Assembly (NCBI GenBank): GCA_013146195.2
Contig: CM028377.1
Location: 174,499,845-174,563,844, forward strand
Length of the DNA: 64,000 nt
Direction: 5' to 3'
Origin: Codonopsis lanceolata
Taxonomy: Eukaryota; Streptophyta; Magnoliopsida; Asterales; Campanulaceae
In this document: positions 33,896-45,690 of the stretch, piece after piece
Layout of the letters: each line of letters opens with the position of its first letter
Position numbering within the stretch: position 1 is the first letter of the stretch
Notes under the pieces: model-generated
Databases searched by the model: none
The model's input: the letters and a program-made list of their open reading frames with translations, nothing else
Told to the model about the DNA's origin: nothing
Made by a program: the position numbers and the translations under genes

Positions 33896-35053
33896 AACCT
33901 CCAGTATCATTAGTTGGAACAAACACACTATGTCAACATGGTGATTAACTGCCAATGGAGATACCTTAAGTGCTTGTGCAGATCATAGCCCACAGGCAAA
34001 ACTGCTGTTAGTAGAGTTACATCTTTAGCAGCCTCATTTCTGACATTTTTCTCAGTATCCAAGCACCTTCATGATTATTTACCCTCGACTTTCTCATAGG
34101 TTGGATCAGTGATTCATTCTGATGCATTGCTTGTATTGATATCGATGCTGCACATTTGATTTATCTCAAGTACAATTCAATCATTAGCAAATATTCCCTC
34201 CATTACAAAATGAGTGTTCATTTTAAAATTTTACTCTCTAAAAATGTGTATAATTCTACTAAATTCATTTTCACTGGTTGCTATGTTCTAGTGTTCAGAT
34301 ATAACTTGGAGGACACTAAGGGTATTCATGTACATGTGTTTAGGGTTAGCAATGGGGCGGGTCGTGATCTTTTCTGTCTTGAACTCTCTTACCTCCATTC
34401 CACTTATTCAAGTACTTCCTTATCGTTACAGTCACCGCCTAGCATCTGAATCTCGAACGTCAACTTCGCCACCCATCTTTGTCAAATGTGACACCTTGTC
34501 GTTCCGTCACTGTCTCTCTAGCTCCATAGTTTGGATCTGTAAATGAATCAATGAATCATCACTGCAAATTCATACTTCCAGATCCCAACCTTTTGGAATT
34601 TTTGGATGCACAGAGGAGAGGTGGAATTGATGAGGTTCAAGACTAGGTTATTATTCAATTGGGCGATGGTTCACATTGTTGTTGAAGGCCTCTTGAAAAT
34701 TAGGTGAGGCAGAGGGGTGAAAAGAGTTGCTGGAGCCCCCTTTTATTTTTTTTTTTTTTTTTGATAAGTAAAAAAAAAGTTAGTTTTCATATTTTTTAGG
34801 GGTGTAAGTAACTGTGTAAGCCCAAACCGCTGACTCGAATCAGACTGAATCAACCAGTTTGGTTCGTTTTTGGATAGGTCAATTTTGGGTTAGGTAAGTT
34901 CAGCTTAGGTTTGAAAATTCTATGAACCGCTCGGTTCGATTTGTGAATTTTGGTGGCGAACCAAATCAAAATGAACCGAGTAGAACTTCTATATTAATAA
35001 TTTTTACATTATATGTATATATTAATAATTTAGTCTTTAGTTATATACAATTA
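33896..35053. other. Non-coding stretch with repeat fragments
   Basis: No gene recognised. TATTCCCTCCATTACAAAAT at 34194 looks like a lone Stowaway end. A T run followed by GATAAGTAAAAAA at 34746-34775 resembles the LINE family 3' end in reverse. 34830-34990 is rich in AACCGGTTTGG-like words similar to 50350-50460. Confidence 0.4.
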
Positions 35054-35429
35054 TCTATTATACAATAGAGCTCAGTCTCATAAAGAGCGGCTCAGATCGC
35101 TTAATTGACTTTATATCAAACGGTTGAGATTGCATATTTATGTTTATATCAAACGGCTGAGATTACGTATTTATAATTATATCAAACGGTTGAGATCCAT
35201 TCACGACTCCTCCCTCTGCGTCCCCCTCTCCTGTACGACTCCATCTCACAATTCTTCTCCCTCTCTCTCTCATCCCTCACCTCTCACCCATTCCCATCTC
35301 CATCCCCTCACGCTCAAATCCGTGCATTCCAGCTGGTCCCTTTATCTTCTCCGGCGAATCTCCACAGCCGCCGCCTTCAAACGTCACAGCCACCTCTCTC
35401 CAGCTTCGATTTTGGCCCCAAGCAGTTCA

Positions 35430-35640
35430 GCTGGCTTCCTTCGAGCTTCCCCCTATCAATTGCCTCCATCCCAAACCCGTTTGCCATAGCTGCCTCCACC
35501 AAGCCTCCAATCGATCTGCTCTCCGCCGCCAATATTCTCCATCCTTCGAGCTTCCCCCTATCAATTGCCTCCATCCCAAACCCGTTCGCCATAGCCGCCT
35601 TCGCTCTGCTCTCCGCCGCCAATATTCTCCATTGTAGAAC
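35430..35640. repeat. Tandem duplication, ~104-bp unit
   Basis: CCTTCGAGCTTCCCCCTATC at 35437 recurs at 35541 with the following ~95 bp (TCCATCCCAAACCCGTT, CTCTCCGCCGCCAATATTCT). The segment is CT-rich and looks like a 5' UTR or first exon. Confidence 0.9.
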
Positions 35641-35765
35641 AAGTCTCCGCCGTTTTCGCTCCTGCTCCGGGCATCATCTCCATCTGCTCAAGCATCAACT
35701 GCCATCCTCCTTCAATCTCCGGCTCGCTTCTTCTCTGGTCAAACAGAATCGATGCCATGTCAGTC

Positions 35766-36110
35766 ACCACCTCAACAGATTTGATCAATGGGCTAGGTTA
35801 TGGACTCCCCGTTTCGGCTCAAGTAAGTTGTTCCAATCTCTTCCAATTAATTGATGAATTCTGTGAAATTGCTGCCTCAAAAAAATTGTTAAACCGTTTG
35901 CGTTTCTTGCTACTGCCATTTGCCAGTCAACTGCCTCTGCCACCTCAACAGATTTGATCAATGGGCTAGGTTATGGACTCCCCGTTTCGGCTCAAGTAAG
36001 TTGTTCCAATCTCTTCCAATTAATTGATGAATTCTGTGAAATTGCTGCCTCAAAAAAATTGTTAAACCGTTTGTGTTTCTTGCTATTGCCATTTGCCAGT
36101 CAACTGTTGA
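35766..36110 (+). repeat. Tandem duplication (~178 bp) of an exon-like segment with donor site
   Basis: Two near-identical copies start at about 35766 and 35944. Each encodes STDLINGLGYGLPVSAQ followed by GTAAGT, so each looks like an exon with its donor. In the first copy an ATG at 35757 precedes. I do not recognise the protein. The repeat probably belongs to a captured fragment. Confidence 0.8.
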
Positions 36111-36548
36111 AGAACTGTGAATCTTCATGTACTGGTTACCTGAATTTTTACTTTTCTAGAATTCAACTCAATCTGATTTAGGTAAATTTGTGGCTGCACT
36201 GATGATAGATAATAGTTTGTTGCTGGAAATTTGTTGAAAACTGTTGATTAAGTATATTCTGGATATACTAACTTTGTGTAAGTTGAATTGAGATGGTGAT
36301 TGGGTTTATTTCACGATTAATGTGGGAAATTGTTTTTGGCAAAAACTTTTCAAAATATGTTGGGAGGGTAGATCATTGCGACAAATTTACAAAATTGAGC
36401 TGATTTTGAATTGGTGGTGACTTAAAAATCCATGTTGTCTGCATTCTCTAAATATATGGACTGAATATGGATCTTCCCTTGCTCATGTGAAAGAGTGAAA
36501 GTTAAGTACTTAATTTTAATTCTACTTATTTCGAGATTAGCAATTTTC

Positions 36549-36608
36549 AGAGGTCATGGTGAGAGAGGAGATGGAGCAGAGGTCATGGTGAGAGAGGAGA
36601 TGGAGCAG
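36549..36608. repeat. 29-bp tandem duplication
   Basis: Two exact copies of a unit containing GGTCATGGTGAGAGAGGAGA, inside unit A. Confidence 0.9.
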
Positions 36609-37157
36609 AGGGTAGCCGCCTTTCTTTTGTTAAGCTGTCTGCGACTTCGGCTATTTATTCTCCATCTCCATCTCCATCTTTGTCTGCTGCATCATTGACA
36701 GACGGCTGTGCTGTTGTTCCTGCAGATCAGTACAATTTTTCATAAGAAACTTTAGAGCTAACATTTATGCAGTGATCATGAACTTTGCCACAGTGATGCA
36801 GCGTCCAACTTATTTATGCCTTTTCCTTACTCATAATATTGAAACGAATGTAAAAAAGACTACTCTGTGATATAGTTACTATGGAACTGAGTTTTTTCTT
36901 TCTTTGTTCTATTGATGGTGAGTTCAGAATTTACTAAAGGTCGAAAACTAATTGAAATAGAGACAAGAGGTTGAGATACATACATGGGGTTGCATTTCCA
37001 TCCTTCCACCAACAATTACCAGCCCAGCATCTCCATGTTTTAATGTATAATTACTTATAGAGATAGATATCTCCCTTTGGTGAGCATTGTCTGGATTTGT
37101 ATACTTTTATATTCGTTTGTCGTTTTGATTGATGGATTGTGTTAATTTGGATTTCAG

Positions 37158-37270
37158 GCTGCAAGATTATTTGGGCCAGCAATATTTGAAGCACCCAGGT
37201 TCTGTTTTTAGGAGTGGATGAAAAGAAGCACCCAGGTTCTGTTTCTAAGCTCACTTTGGCTACTTCCCAG
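37158..37270 (+). pseudogene. Captured STAY-GREEN (SGR, Mg-dechelatase) exon fragment
   Basis: After acceptor TGGATTTCAG the exon encodes AARLFGPAIFEAP. After a frame change it gives VLFLGVDEKKHPG, then SVSKLTLATSQ and a GTAAGT donor. These match the conserved start of the plant SGR domain. About 14 residues between HPG and SKL are missing, and a repeated GCACCCAGGTTCTGTTT (37191 and 37228) sits at both breaks. SGR proteins remove Mg from chlorophyll in plastids. Here only one mutated exon is present. Confidence 0.85.
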
Positions 37271-37289
37271 GTAAGTCTTTTATTTCCAA

Positions 37290-37665
37290 AAAAAGTTTGA
37301 TTAAATGAATGAATCTTGCTTGATTAGTTTAAGATTATGGTAGTCCTTTTCCATAATAAAGTACGTAGATATATACTTGGCTTGATTAAATGATTAGTTT
37401 TATTTCCATGATTAGTTTATAATCAATCCCTCTTTGATTGAATATATGATGTCCTCTTGGATTGATAAAAAAGTTTGATTAAATGAATGAATCTTGCTTG
37501 ATTAGTTTAAGATTATGGTAGTCCTTTTCAATGATAAAGTACATAGATATACTTGGCTTGATTAAATGATTAGTTTTATTTCCATGATTAGTTTATAATC
37601 AATCCTTTTTCCTCTTTGCTTGATTAGTTTATTTCCATGATTAGTTTATAATCAATCAGCTGCCC
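37290..37665. repeat. Tandem duplication, ~177-bp unit
   Basis: GTTTGATTAAATGAATGAAT at 37296 recurs at 37473 with the following ~135 bp (GATTATGGTAGTCCTTTT, ATTAGTTTTATTTCCATGAT). A partial third piece lies at 37620-37655. Confidence 0.9.
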
Positions 37666-38081
37666 CAACCTGTTCAACCGAGGCTCTTGAACTTGCTGTT
37701 TATGTCAGTAGCATTAGTATTTTGAGCTAACAAATCGTGTCATTAGCATCAGCCGACAGAAGTCAGTTTTATTCAAATGAAACATAGATGGACTCATAAA
37801 TCTATGTCATTGATAATATTGTAGCTAGGTACTGGCCAGTGTAAAGAGTTAGGATGTAGGAAAGAGAAAACAAAACTGAACTGAGATTGGATCTTTTGCC
37901 AATTAAAGAAGCATTGCTATCATCAGTTCCCAGTTTTGCTCAAGATTAAAGATAAGGAAAGGCTGGAACATTCTAGGCATTTTTGTGAGCAAGTTTGTCC
38001 AAAAGTTTCTTGGTTTCTGATGAACCTGCTTCATTTCCAATAAAGCTGAATCTGAACAAATGCTTAAAGCTGAATCTGAAT

Positions 38082-38335
38082 TTAACGACGTCTCAGCTTT
38101 TGATCTCCTCCTGTAGAAACTAAAGGGGGGCTAATGTTAGCTCGATCTCATTCTCATCTTCAATCTCTACCCCTCCATCGCCGTCTGATTCTATGACACA
38201 CTCTTTAGAGGGTTGCTCTATATCGATATTACCGTTGGTACGAGACTTTTGATGTAAATTGCCATTCTTATAATTCAAATATGTTTCTTGATTCTGCCCT
38301 TTTGATTCTCCTCATATGTTTTGCATTAGCGTTTC
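38082..38335 (-). pseudogene. Second exon of KHEETFREQ-type gene fragment
   Basis: On the minus strand, after acceptor TTTTTGATTCAG, the frame reads ETLMQNI, an in-frame TGA, GESKGQNQETYLNYKNGN and later IESDGDGGVEIEDENEIELT with LAPP, ending at TAA 38082. The same frame continues past the stop codon, so one nonsense mutation is present. The acidic ELTLAP-like end fits the family suggested for the exon at 38437. Confidence 0.5.
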
Positions 38336-38436
38336 CTGAATCAAAAATCATTAGATCGATCGATCAGGAGTTAAAAATGAGCTTGCATTAAATAAATCTA
38401 AGAGCGATTATTTATGAGGAGAAGGTATAAGATTAC

Positions 38437-38517
38437 CTGCTCTCTAAATGTTTCTTCATGCTTTAACATGGCCATCTTCATGAACTCCTTATCGTACGGC
38501 TTCATAAACTTCTCCAT
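38437..38517 (-). pseudogene. First exon of KHEETFREQ-type plant protein (DUF863-like), captured fragment
   Basis: 27 codons on the minus strand, MEKFMKPYDKEFMKMAMLKH then EETFREQ, followed by donor GTAATC. The motif MLKHEETFREQ followed normally by VYELHRLYR is known from plant DUF863-like proteins of unclear function; the VYELHRLYR part is missing here. A partial second copy of the exon start lies at 38783-38827 (tandem duplication, ~300-bp spacing). Confidence 0.5.
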
Positions 38518-38877
38518 AGAAACTCAAAATTGTTTTATATACTTCGTCTGTTCGAGATACCCAGATGAGAAAAAAATGTATTTTATGGCTCCAAAGAATT
38601 ATTTTCTGCTTAGAGCTGCATGTCAAGGAATTCAAGAACTGAATTAAAACCAGCATCAATTTTAATGTCCGAAAAGAAAAAGACATGGAAAGAAACAAAA
38701 CTAGGTATCTATATTTTCTATAAACTTCTTGAATTTTTCAAAAAACTCAAGCTTTGTGACATGTGTAACCAAATAAATACGGTAATTTTCAACACTCCTT
38801 ATCGTACGGCTTCATAAACTTCTCCATAGAAACTCAAAATCGTTTAATGTACTTCGTCTGTTCGAGATACCTAGATA

Positions 38878-39009
38878 ATACCTTCCACCACCTTCTTCTT
38901 CTTTGTCATCAACAGTCCATTTCAAGTCACCAGCATATATAATGACACCCCTTGCTCCTCCTGAAAGAGACTCAACCAGATCATATTGGGAACTCCTACT
39001 GAAATCCAT
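38878..39009 (-). pseudogene. Captured SMXL-like (Clp-N/ATPase family) fragment fused to KHEETFREQ duplicate
   Basis: Minus-strand frame MDFSRSSQYDLVESLSGGAR then GVIIYAGDLKWTVDD and GGGRYYL. GDLKW after a Gly-rich loop is typical of SMXL/SMAX1-like strigolactone and karrikin signalling repressors (nuclear). Right after RYYL the frame runs into the partial duplicate of the 38437-38517 exon region, giving a chimeric ORF down to 38812. Confidence 0.5.
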
Positions 39010-40852
39010 CCTGCTGAGGTAGTTATTGCTCTATCTACTGCTCATGCTCTCATTTCTGTTGAAGTTCTCATTCCTGCTGCGACTCTAATTTCTACTGATC
39101 CAGCTCCTATCGATGCTCTTCGAGCGACTGACATGTTTGTTTATATCACTCCATCCACTTAGGCCTCCCCTCTTCATATATAGGCCAAGTAACACCCCCT
39201 CTTTGATTGAATATATGCTGCCCTCTTAAGATGTAATCAGTTTTGCAAACTGATTAGTAAAATCAACCCCCGCATAACAGCATCAGTGAATCAGTTAGGG
39301 GGTTTCTTTTGCAGCCAGGATGTTTTTGAATCAGTTTCTCTGCCGACTTCTAAACACTAATATTGACTTCCTAACAAGACTGATATTAATTTTTCAGTTG
39401 GATTGCTTAATCTCTCAAGAAGTCAAGAACAAAACAGCATATGTTTGTAAGACCTTTCAGCCTCGAATATAAATTAGGAAGAACAAGACTTTGGGATCTT
39501 GGAGGGTAGACTACTTCAGATCTTAGAGCAACTTATTGGACCAAGATTTTGATTTATCAAGCTTGAAATCATTAATAATCTTTGCATACAATTTCCTCAC
39601 TTCGAATTAGTGATTGCCAATCCATCATTTTCCCAAGATTTGTAAACTTTAACATGATTTTTTACATTGTAAAGATCATCAATTCAACAGCATATCCTCA
39701 AAATTAAGCCATAAACGTTACATAACTAGGTGGAACAGCAATGTACAGAAGAAATTGCGTACAGTTGAACTGAAAAACTAAAGAACTGTACTTATGTTAA
39801 ATCCAGAAGTAGAAATCCAGTAGGACATTTTTTGTTAGCTAAGCAAACCTTGAACTTAAGGAAGATGTACGTCCATATCCGCTGGACAAGATTATGGCTG
39901 TAGAGTGGATTTATATGGAGGAGTTTTGAAATTTTAGCTGAATCTATCATTCCAAATTTTGAGCATAAAACAACCAAACAATTACGTTATTAATGAACAG
40001 AACTTTTTTTGGTTGCACAAAAAAATTAATCAGAACAGATGCAACTATCTACATGCCTATATAGTTCAACAAATTCCTTGGGCTTTGGTCTTTAATATGT
40101 GTATTTAAGTTTTAGTATGTTGGATGTTGGGAAGTGTTAGCTTTTAGACAACGACCTAACAATGTATATATCAAACTGAACACTCCGCCGTCCCTCACAT
40201 GTAACTGATCAAGTGTGGATAGATAAACAAATGTGCTTCAGTAAGGGCTTGATCACATACCGATCAAGGTGCCAATATGAGCACTACTGACAATGTTGCT
40301 GGAAACAGATGCTAGGGAGATGACTTGAAACCCATACGGAGCTTTGATACCATAATGTTACCATCTCATTTAAAAGCTTGGACTATTAGAAAGGGGCCCA
40401 GAAATGTATGTCAAACTTCCATCTATCATACAATAGAGCTCAGTCTCATAAAGAACGGCTCAGATCACTTAATTTATTTTATATCAAACGACTGAGATTG
40501 ATTATTTTACTTTATATCAAACGGTTGAGATTACATATTTATACTTATATCAAACGGCTGAGATCGATTCCACAACTCCTCCCGTCCCCCTAATGAAACT
40601 AATTATAGATAAGATCTTGGAAACAAATTGATCCGATAAACTCATATCAATTTGTTATTATTAGATTTGATAAGATCTTGGAAACAAATCGCCATAACCC
40701 ACCGGCGATCTCACCCATCCCCCTTTATCTCTTCTCCGGCTGTAATTTGAGAGTTTTTAATATTCTCATTTGTTGCCCTTTGTATGCTGTTTATGTGGGT
40801 TTAGTTACTTAAGTTCGTATTTGTCCAGTTTCAAATTGATTTGTCCAGTTTC

Positions 40853-41290
40853 AAATTGGGTTTAGCCTAAATGTTTGTAAAGTTTAAAACTTCACTCTTT
40901 TTACATTGAGTTCGTAATTGGTGTGTGTAATCGAAAGGGATGGGATACGTGATGCAGGTAAGACGGGGTGCAGACAGAGCAGAAATTTATAGCTTGGCAT
41001 TTTGTCCAACTGCACAGTGGCTGGCAGTCTCAAGTGACAAGGGCACTATCCATGTTTTCAGCCTTAAGCTTTCAAATTGGGTTTAGCCTAAATGTTTGTA
41101 AAGTTTAAAACTTCACTCTTTTTACATTGAGTTCGTAATTGGTGTGTGTAATCGAAAGGGATGGGATACGTGATGCAGGTAAGACGGGGTGCAGATAGAG
41201 CAGAAATTTATAGCTTGGCATTTTGTCCAACTGCACAGTGGCTGGCAGTCTCAAGTGATAAGGGCACTATCCATGTTTTCAGCCTTAAGC
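40853..41290. repeat. Tandem duplication, ~218-bp unit, with ATG18 exon
   Basis: TTTCAAATTGGGTTTAGCCT at 40853 recurs at 41070. Each unit contains the start of the ATG18 exon. The first copy is cut at the junction after CAGCCTTAAG. Confidence 0.9.
40958..41069 (+). pseudogene. Captured ATG18 exon fragment, copy 1
   Basis: Encodes VRRGADRAEIYSLAFCPTAQ then WLAVSSDKGTIHVFSLK, part of the phosphoinositide-binding PROPPIN propeller, and stops at the duplication breakpoint. Differs from copy 2 by a few silent-looking bases. Confidence 0.85.
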
Positions 41291-41386
41291 CCAACATTGC
41301 AAACCTCGGGAGTGACAAGTTCAGTAGTTCATCTGACCATAATCTTGCTGTTTCTCCATCTGGCTCATCTCTCTCTTTCATCAAAG
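41179..41386 (+). pseudogene. Captured ATG18 (WIPI/PROPPIN) exon, copy 2
   Basis: A whole exon between acceptor GATGCAG and donor GTATGG: VRRGADRAEIYSLAFCPTAQ, WLAVSSDKGTIHVFSLKPNI, then a Ser-rich loop and PSGSSLSFIK. The RRG motif binds PI3P in the family, which acts in autophagosome formation. No neighbouring ATG18 exons are found, so it is a fragment. Its 3' part is copied again at 41531-41640 (period 238 bp). Confidence 0.88.
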
Positions 41387-41770
41387 GTATGGTGCTTTTG
41401 AACTGTAAACATAATTTGTTTTATTTGCTCTAGATTTTACTTTATATGTTCCTTTTTCGTATTCCTGGTATTTCAGTGGCTACGTTTATGTGATACACAG
41501 GGGTTTGAACTATTGAAATCAACCTATGATAACATTGCAAACCTCGGGAGTGAGAAGTTCAGTAGTTCATCTGACCACAATCTTGCTGTTTCTCCATCTG
41601 GCTCATCTCTCTTTCATCAAAGGTATGGTGCTTTTGAACTGTAATCATAATTTGTTTTATTTGCTCTAGATTTTACTTTATATGTTCCTTTTTCGTATTC
41701 CTGGTATTTCAGTGGCTACGTTTATGTGATACACAGGGGTTTGAACTATTGAAATCAACCTATGATTACA
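41293..41770. repeat. Tandem duplication, ~238-bp unit
   Basis: AACATTGCAAACCTCGGGAG at 41293 recurs at 41531 with the ATG18 exon end and following intron (TTTGTTTTATTTGCTCTAG, GGGGTTTGAACTATTGAAAT). Confidence 0.9.
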
Positions 41771-42228
41771 GTTCATTACTGAAGTACAAACATCGATCAT
41801 AAAGAACCCGAACGAAATTAAGAAAAACAACATTGACGCTAAAGCTGAAAACCAAATTGTAAAAAACAGATGTTGACAGTAAGTAGGAACTTAGATTCTA
41901 AATGGCCTTTAGACTTTGGAACAGAAATCCAAATCTTTTGTCAAGAAATGACCAGCAGCATAACTTCACAGCATAAAACAGATTATGTGTACAAAATGTC
42001 AGACCTTCCAATAGAAACAAGTTGATGCCATCGCCATAGATTTTCATGAATGAGATATAATGGGTTATAACTTGCATAAGATTCAATTCTATTTCTCAGG
42101 GATAATGAATCTCAACTGAGTGAAAAACAACATATACACAACAATTAAATAAAAGAGAGACTTATTAACAAAACAGACTAGAAAGAATATAGGAAAGAAG
42201 GTTACTACACAGAATGATCAGGAAGTAC

Positions 42229-42551
42229 CTCAGGACGTTTCCAATATTCCTTAAACAGCGAAGGGCTTTTGACACAAAGCTCTCCCACCCCCGAAGAGCC
42301 ATCATCTTCTGCAAGAATCTTGACCTAACAAGACAGTGATAATAAGTAAACAAGAATTCCATAAGCACAAACAATATGTTGCCCTTCTATTCTTCACACA
42401 TCATCAGTTTTAACTCTTTATATAGATTATATAGAATGAACCATTCTTTCTTTTTCTATGATTGAAAAAGTTCACTAACCTCCACACCTGGAAATGGTTT
42501 GCCAATGGTTCCTCCTTTTCGCACTCCTCTTAAGGGATTTGATATTGCCAT
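42229..42551 (-). pseudogene. Captured AMP-binding enzyme fragment (malonyl-CoA synthetase, AAE13-like), two exons
   Basis: Minus strand. Exon 42551-42480 encodes MAISNPLRGVRKGGTIGKPF PGVE with donor GTTAGT. Exon 42324-42229 encodes VKILAEDDGSSGVGELCVKS PSLFKEYWKRPE with donor GTACTT. The two join in phase 0 across a 155-bp GT..AG intron. The sequence fits the region before the A8 motif of plant malonyl-CoA synthetase (family: ATP-dependent activation of malonate). Only about 56 residues of some 600 are present, so it is a gene fragment, though its local splice structure is intact. Confidence 0.8.
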
Positions 42552-44549
42552 TACAAAAAATAATGAAAAACTCACTTTCAAAGCACAATACACAAATTCC
42601 ATATGTACAACAGGTAAAGGGACTGATTATTTGTCTTGCAGTAGGTAAATGGATTAGGCAATTTGAAATGCTTTCAAAATTCAGACTCAGTTTGTATAGG
42701 TTCATTTTTGAAGCTTCTTCAGTTTTGGTTATCAATTTACAGTGTTGAGGCTTGATCTTGGTTTTTTATTTAGTGCTAAGTGGCTGATTGGGAATGCCAA
42801 TCTTCTATACAGAATTTGTTTACAAGTCATTGTTGGTTCAAAAATACTTTTGATGCTTTACAAGTCATTGTTGGAACAGAAATGGGGCCTCTTATAAAAA
42901 CCCAACTCTGTTCCCACTTTGGTAAACAGTAAACACCACGAAGCCATTATTACAATGTTAGAACAAAACATGAAGACATGATGCTAATTATGGTTCCCCG
43001 CAGTCTGATTCATATTTTATTAACATCATCAACACCAATTTGGCTCCTAGGATTCAATAAATATTATGATTCAATTTGGCTCCTAGGATCAATAAATATA
43101 GGGACAAATCTGGAAAAACTTTTTTGATGCATCATCTCTCTTTAACCATGGGAAAATTGTTGTTTGTCTTAATATTTTTTGAGTTTATCAGTTTGTGCTT
43201 AATGCTTTTTGAATTCAAGTTTGGGCTGTCCTTTTTATGTAACAATGATTTCACTACTCTTGCACAACGCAAATTGCTGCGAGCTTGCGAGGAATTGTGA
43301 TGGCAGTTTGTTTGCCTTTGGGAATATTTGAGATAACATGTTTTTGAAAAGAAAAAACAAACATTCTATGTAATTATTGTGAGTAATTACTATCTTTGCT
43401 TTTCTGCCCTGCAATTTCAATTGTTAATTTTAGCTTTTTGTACTTTTAGTGAATTCAATTGTTAAGTTGTTTCTGAAGTTTAATTGTTTGTCTCGGTTGG
43501 GATTTATTGCATTGGGAGTATTTTGATATATGAGCTGTTCCTTATTTTTTATCTACCAAGTAGGTTGGGCATTTTTTTAATGGGATTTAGAATTCTAATT
43601 AACTAATAGATGCAAATTAGGATTGAAAACAATTGTAGGTACTTTGCTAACGAGAATTGATTCTCTTTTTTGTATCTTATGTTTTTCATTTTGATGCGAA
43701 ATAATGAGTTCAGAGTAAGGGGATTACAGCATGGGGTTGAGTATTTGGTAAATTTGCTGCTGTTCTAAATTCAAAAGTTTGTTTAAGGTTTGTTGGGTAT
43801 TTGTATAGTTTTGTAATTGTGTTAATTTGGATTTCAGGTTGCAAGCCGTCGTTGGGTTTCCTTCGGGTCGTTTCTGCTGTGAAACTCGCCGTTCCCTTTA
43901 CAGAGAGCTTCTCCCCGAATTTACAGAGAGCTGCTCTAAAGAGCATAAATTGTGGTTTTAAATGTATAACAACAGAATCATATTAATCTGTTAAGTTACG
44001 CTTATCTCACCTGATATTAATCTGTATGTGTGAGCCTGCATTTATTTTTGGGCTTTTCTTCTTTTTCTCATTACTTGGTGTTTCGAAGCATTATCAGTAC
44101 AGTGCACCCAATTGATGTACAGAATGAATTTCTTGATGTACAGAATCAATACAGAGAGCTGCTCCCCGTCTTTTGGGTTTGAGTTTGAGCTGCTCCCCGT
44201 CGTTGGGTTTCCTTTTCCTCTCCACCGGAATCGTCCCGTAAGTTTGTCTTTCTTCTTCTCTTTGGTTGTTTGTGATTTTGGTTTATATGAATTTATGAAT
44301 TTATTTGTGATTTTTAGTTGTTCATTTTAGACTTAGTATCTGATTGTATTAGGCAGCTTTTTAGGCATTTTTTTTGCAAAAAGATTTCCCAGTTCTGTTA
44401 TTGTTTTGATTATTCTATGAGCTGGAATTTAGGAATTTTAATCAGGCATTTTGAACTTGATGTTTATGTCAGTAGCATTAGTATTCTGAAAATGTTGTCT
44501 TGATTATTCTATGAGCTAGAGTTCATCATAACTGCAAGAGACCCATATT

Positions 44550-44790
44550 CAAATGAAACATAGATGGACTCATAAATCTATGTCATTGATAATATTGTAG
44601 CTAGGTACTGGCCAGTGTAAAGAGTTAGGATTTAGGAAAAAAAAAAACAGAACTGAACTGAGATTGGATCTTTTGCCAATTAAAGAAGCATTGCTATCAT
44701 CAGTTCCCAGTTTTGCTCAAGATTAAAGATAAGGGAAGGCTGGAACATTCTAGGCATTTTTGTGAACAGGTATAGAGTCTAATAAAAATG
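44550..44790. repeat. Segment shared with unit A (37770-37990)
   Basis: ATAGATGGACTCATAAATCT, GGTACTGGCCAGTGTAAAGA and AGGCTGGAACATTCTAGGCA occur in both places in the same order. The last piece also recurs at about 46019-46085. Confidence 0.9.
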
Positions 44791-45409
44791 AATTCATGTA
44801 CTGGGACTAGCATTAATCAACATTTTTTTAGGAACAACCGCGTACTTGCTTATGTTGAGCTTAAGAAATATTTTCCATTCATTAAGAGCTATTGTTTTTG
44901 GAAAAGATAGAAAGTAATAATGAAACTTTCACACGCTTCTAAAATGATTCTCCAAGTTGTATATTGTAAATGGCTCGATTAAGTTATAGCAAAGGGGGTG
45001 GCCTAGAGAAGGCTCTTCCCCTTTGTGGAGTACAAGAAGCACCTAACGCACTCAACATTACCCCTTTATCAGTCTTTAGATACTTGAAAATGAAAACAAA
45101 ATAGCATAATGTAATTTCCCTGAGTATACAAGCATATATGGGGATGTGCATTTACAAATCAGATCAATATTTTAGTCCAATTGATTTTTCACTTCTGATA
45201 TGATGAGATATTGGCATATTTTAAGCATAACCAAATCATATCCCCTCTCTTTTCTGTTATCACAATGTAAGCAACTTCCAAGAAAATGTGTCAACATTAT
45301 TTTCACATATATTCTGCTTTAAGTTAGTCATGATCAACAATAAGTCAACAGTGCATCCAAACAACATACAAAAGAATTTGGTATAATTGCAACTCATGGC
45401 CAAGATTAC

Positions 45410-45690
45410 CTGAGGTAGAACAGAAGCTGGCCTTAAATTTGCAAAAACCTTAAGACCTTCCTGTAGCTGAAGCAATCCAGTCTCGGGCTTCAAATGCTTT
45501 TCATTAGTATCCCATTTTCAAGCACCTTACCAAAACATTTTCCTTTCTGAACAGAGCATATAAGGCTAGATAAGTAACATTATAACATATATTCACCCTC
45601 CAATTGCTCCAAGAAGAACTGCATCGGACTGCTTGGCAGCCGTGAGGGTTTCCGCCAGTAATGGAACTCCAGTCAAATCTAAGGCCGCAC
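45410..45690 (-). pseudogene. Captured 3-isopropylmalate dehydrogenase fragment, two exons
   Basis: Minus strand. Exon 45690-45597 encodes AALDLTGVPLLAETLTAAKQ then SDAVLLGAIG with donor GTGAAT. Exon about 45517-45410 encodes KWDTNEKHLKPETGLLQLQE then GLKVFANLRPASVLPQ with donor GTAATC. This matches plastid leucine-biosynthesis IPMDH. A normal acceptor before KWD is missing and a TGA precedes it, so the second exon could not be spliced as usual. Other IPMDH exons are absent. Confidence 0.9.

Larger units (their letters stand above)
35054..40421 (+). mobile_element. Helitron-like unit A, 5' end with captured gene fragments
   Basis: A host A is followed by TCTATTATACAATAGAGCTC, then CAGTCTCATAAAGAGCGGCT and four spaced ATCAAACGGYTGAGAT words (35095-35200). 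The same head recurs at 40422 (TCTATCATACAATAGAGCTC). The A|TC start fits a Helitron 5' end. The unit carries pieces of STAY-GREEN (+), a KHEETFREQ-type gene (-) and an SMXL-like gene (-), plus several tandem duplications. It shares a ~220-bp segment with unit B (37770-37990 against 44550-44790). No hairpin plus CTRR end was found before 40422, so it may be 3'-truncated or share the end at 48436. Confidence 0.55.

Noticed and set aside
35377..35642. Minus-strand 81-aa repeat protein (GFGMEAIDRGKLEG twice)
   Set aside because: The repeat comes from a 104-bp tandem DNA duplication; the opposite strand looks like a CT-rich 5' leader.
41161..41433. A complete small gene encoding an ATG18-like protein
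   Set aside because: It is one exon of ATG18 read through its donor into intron; neighbouring exons are missing and the region is duplicated.
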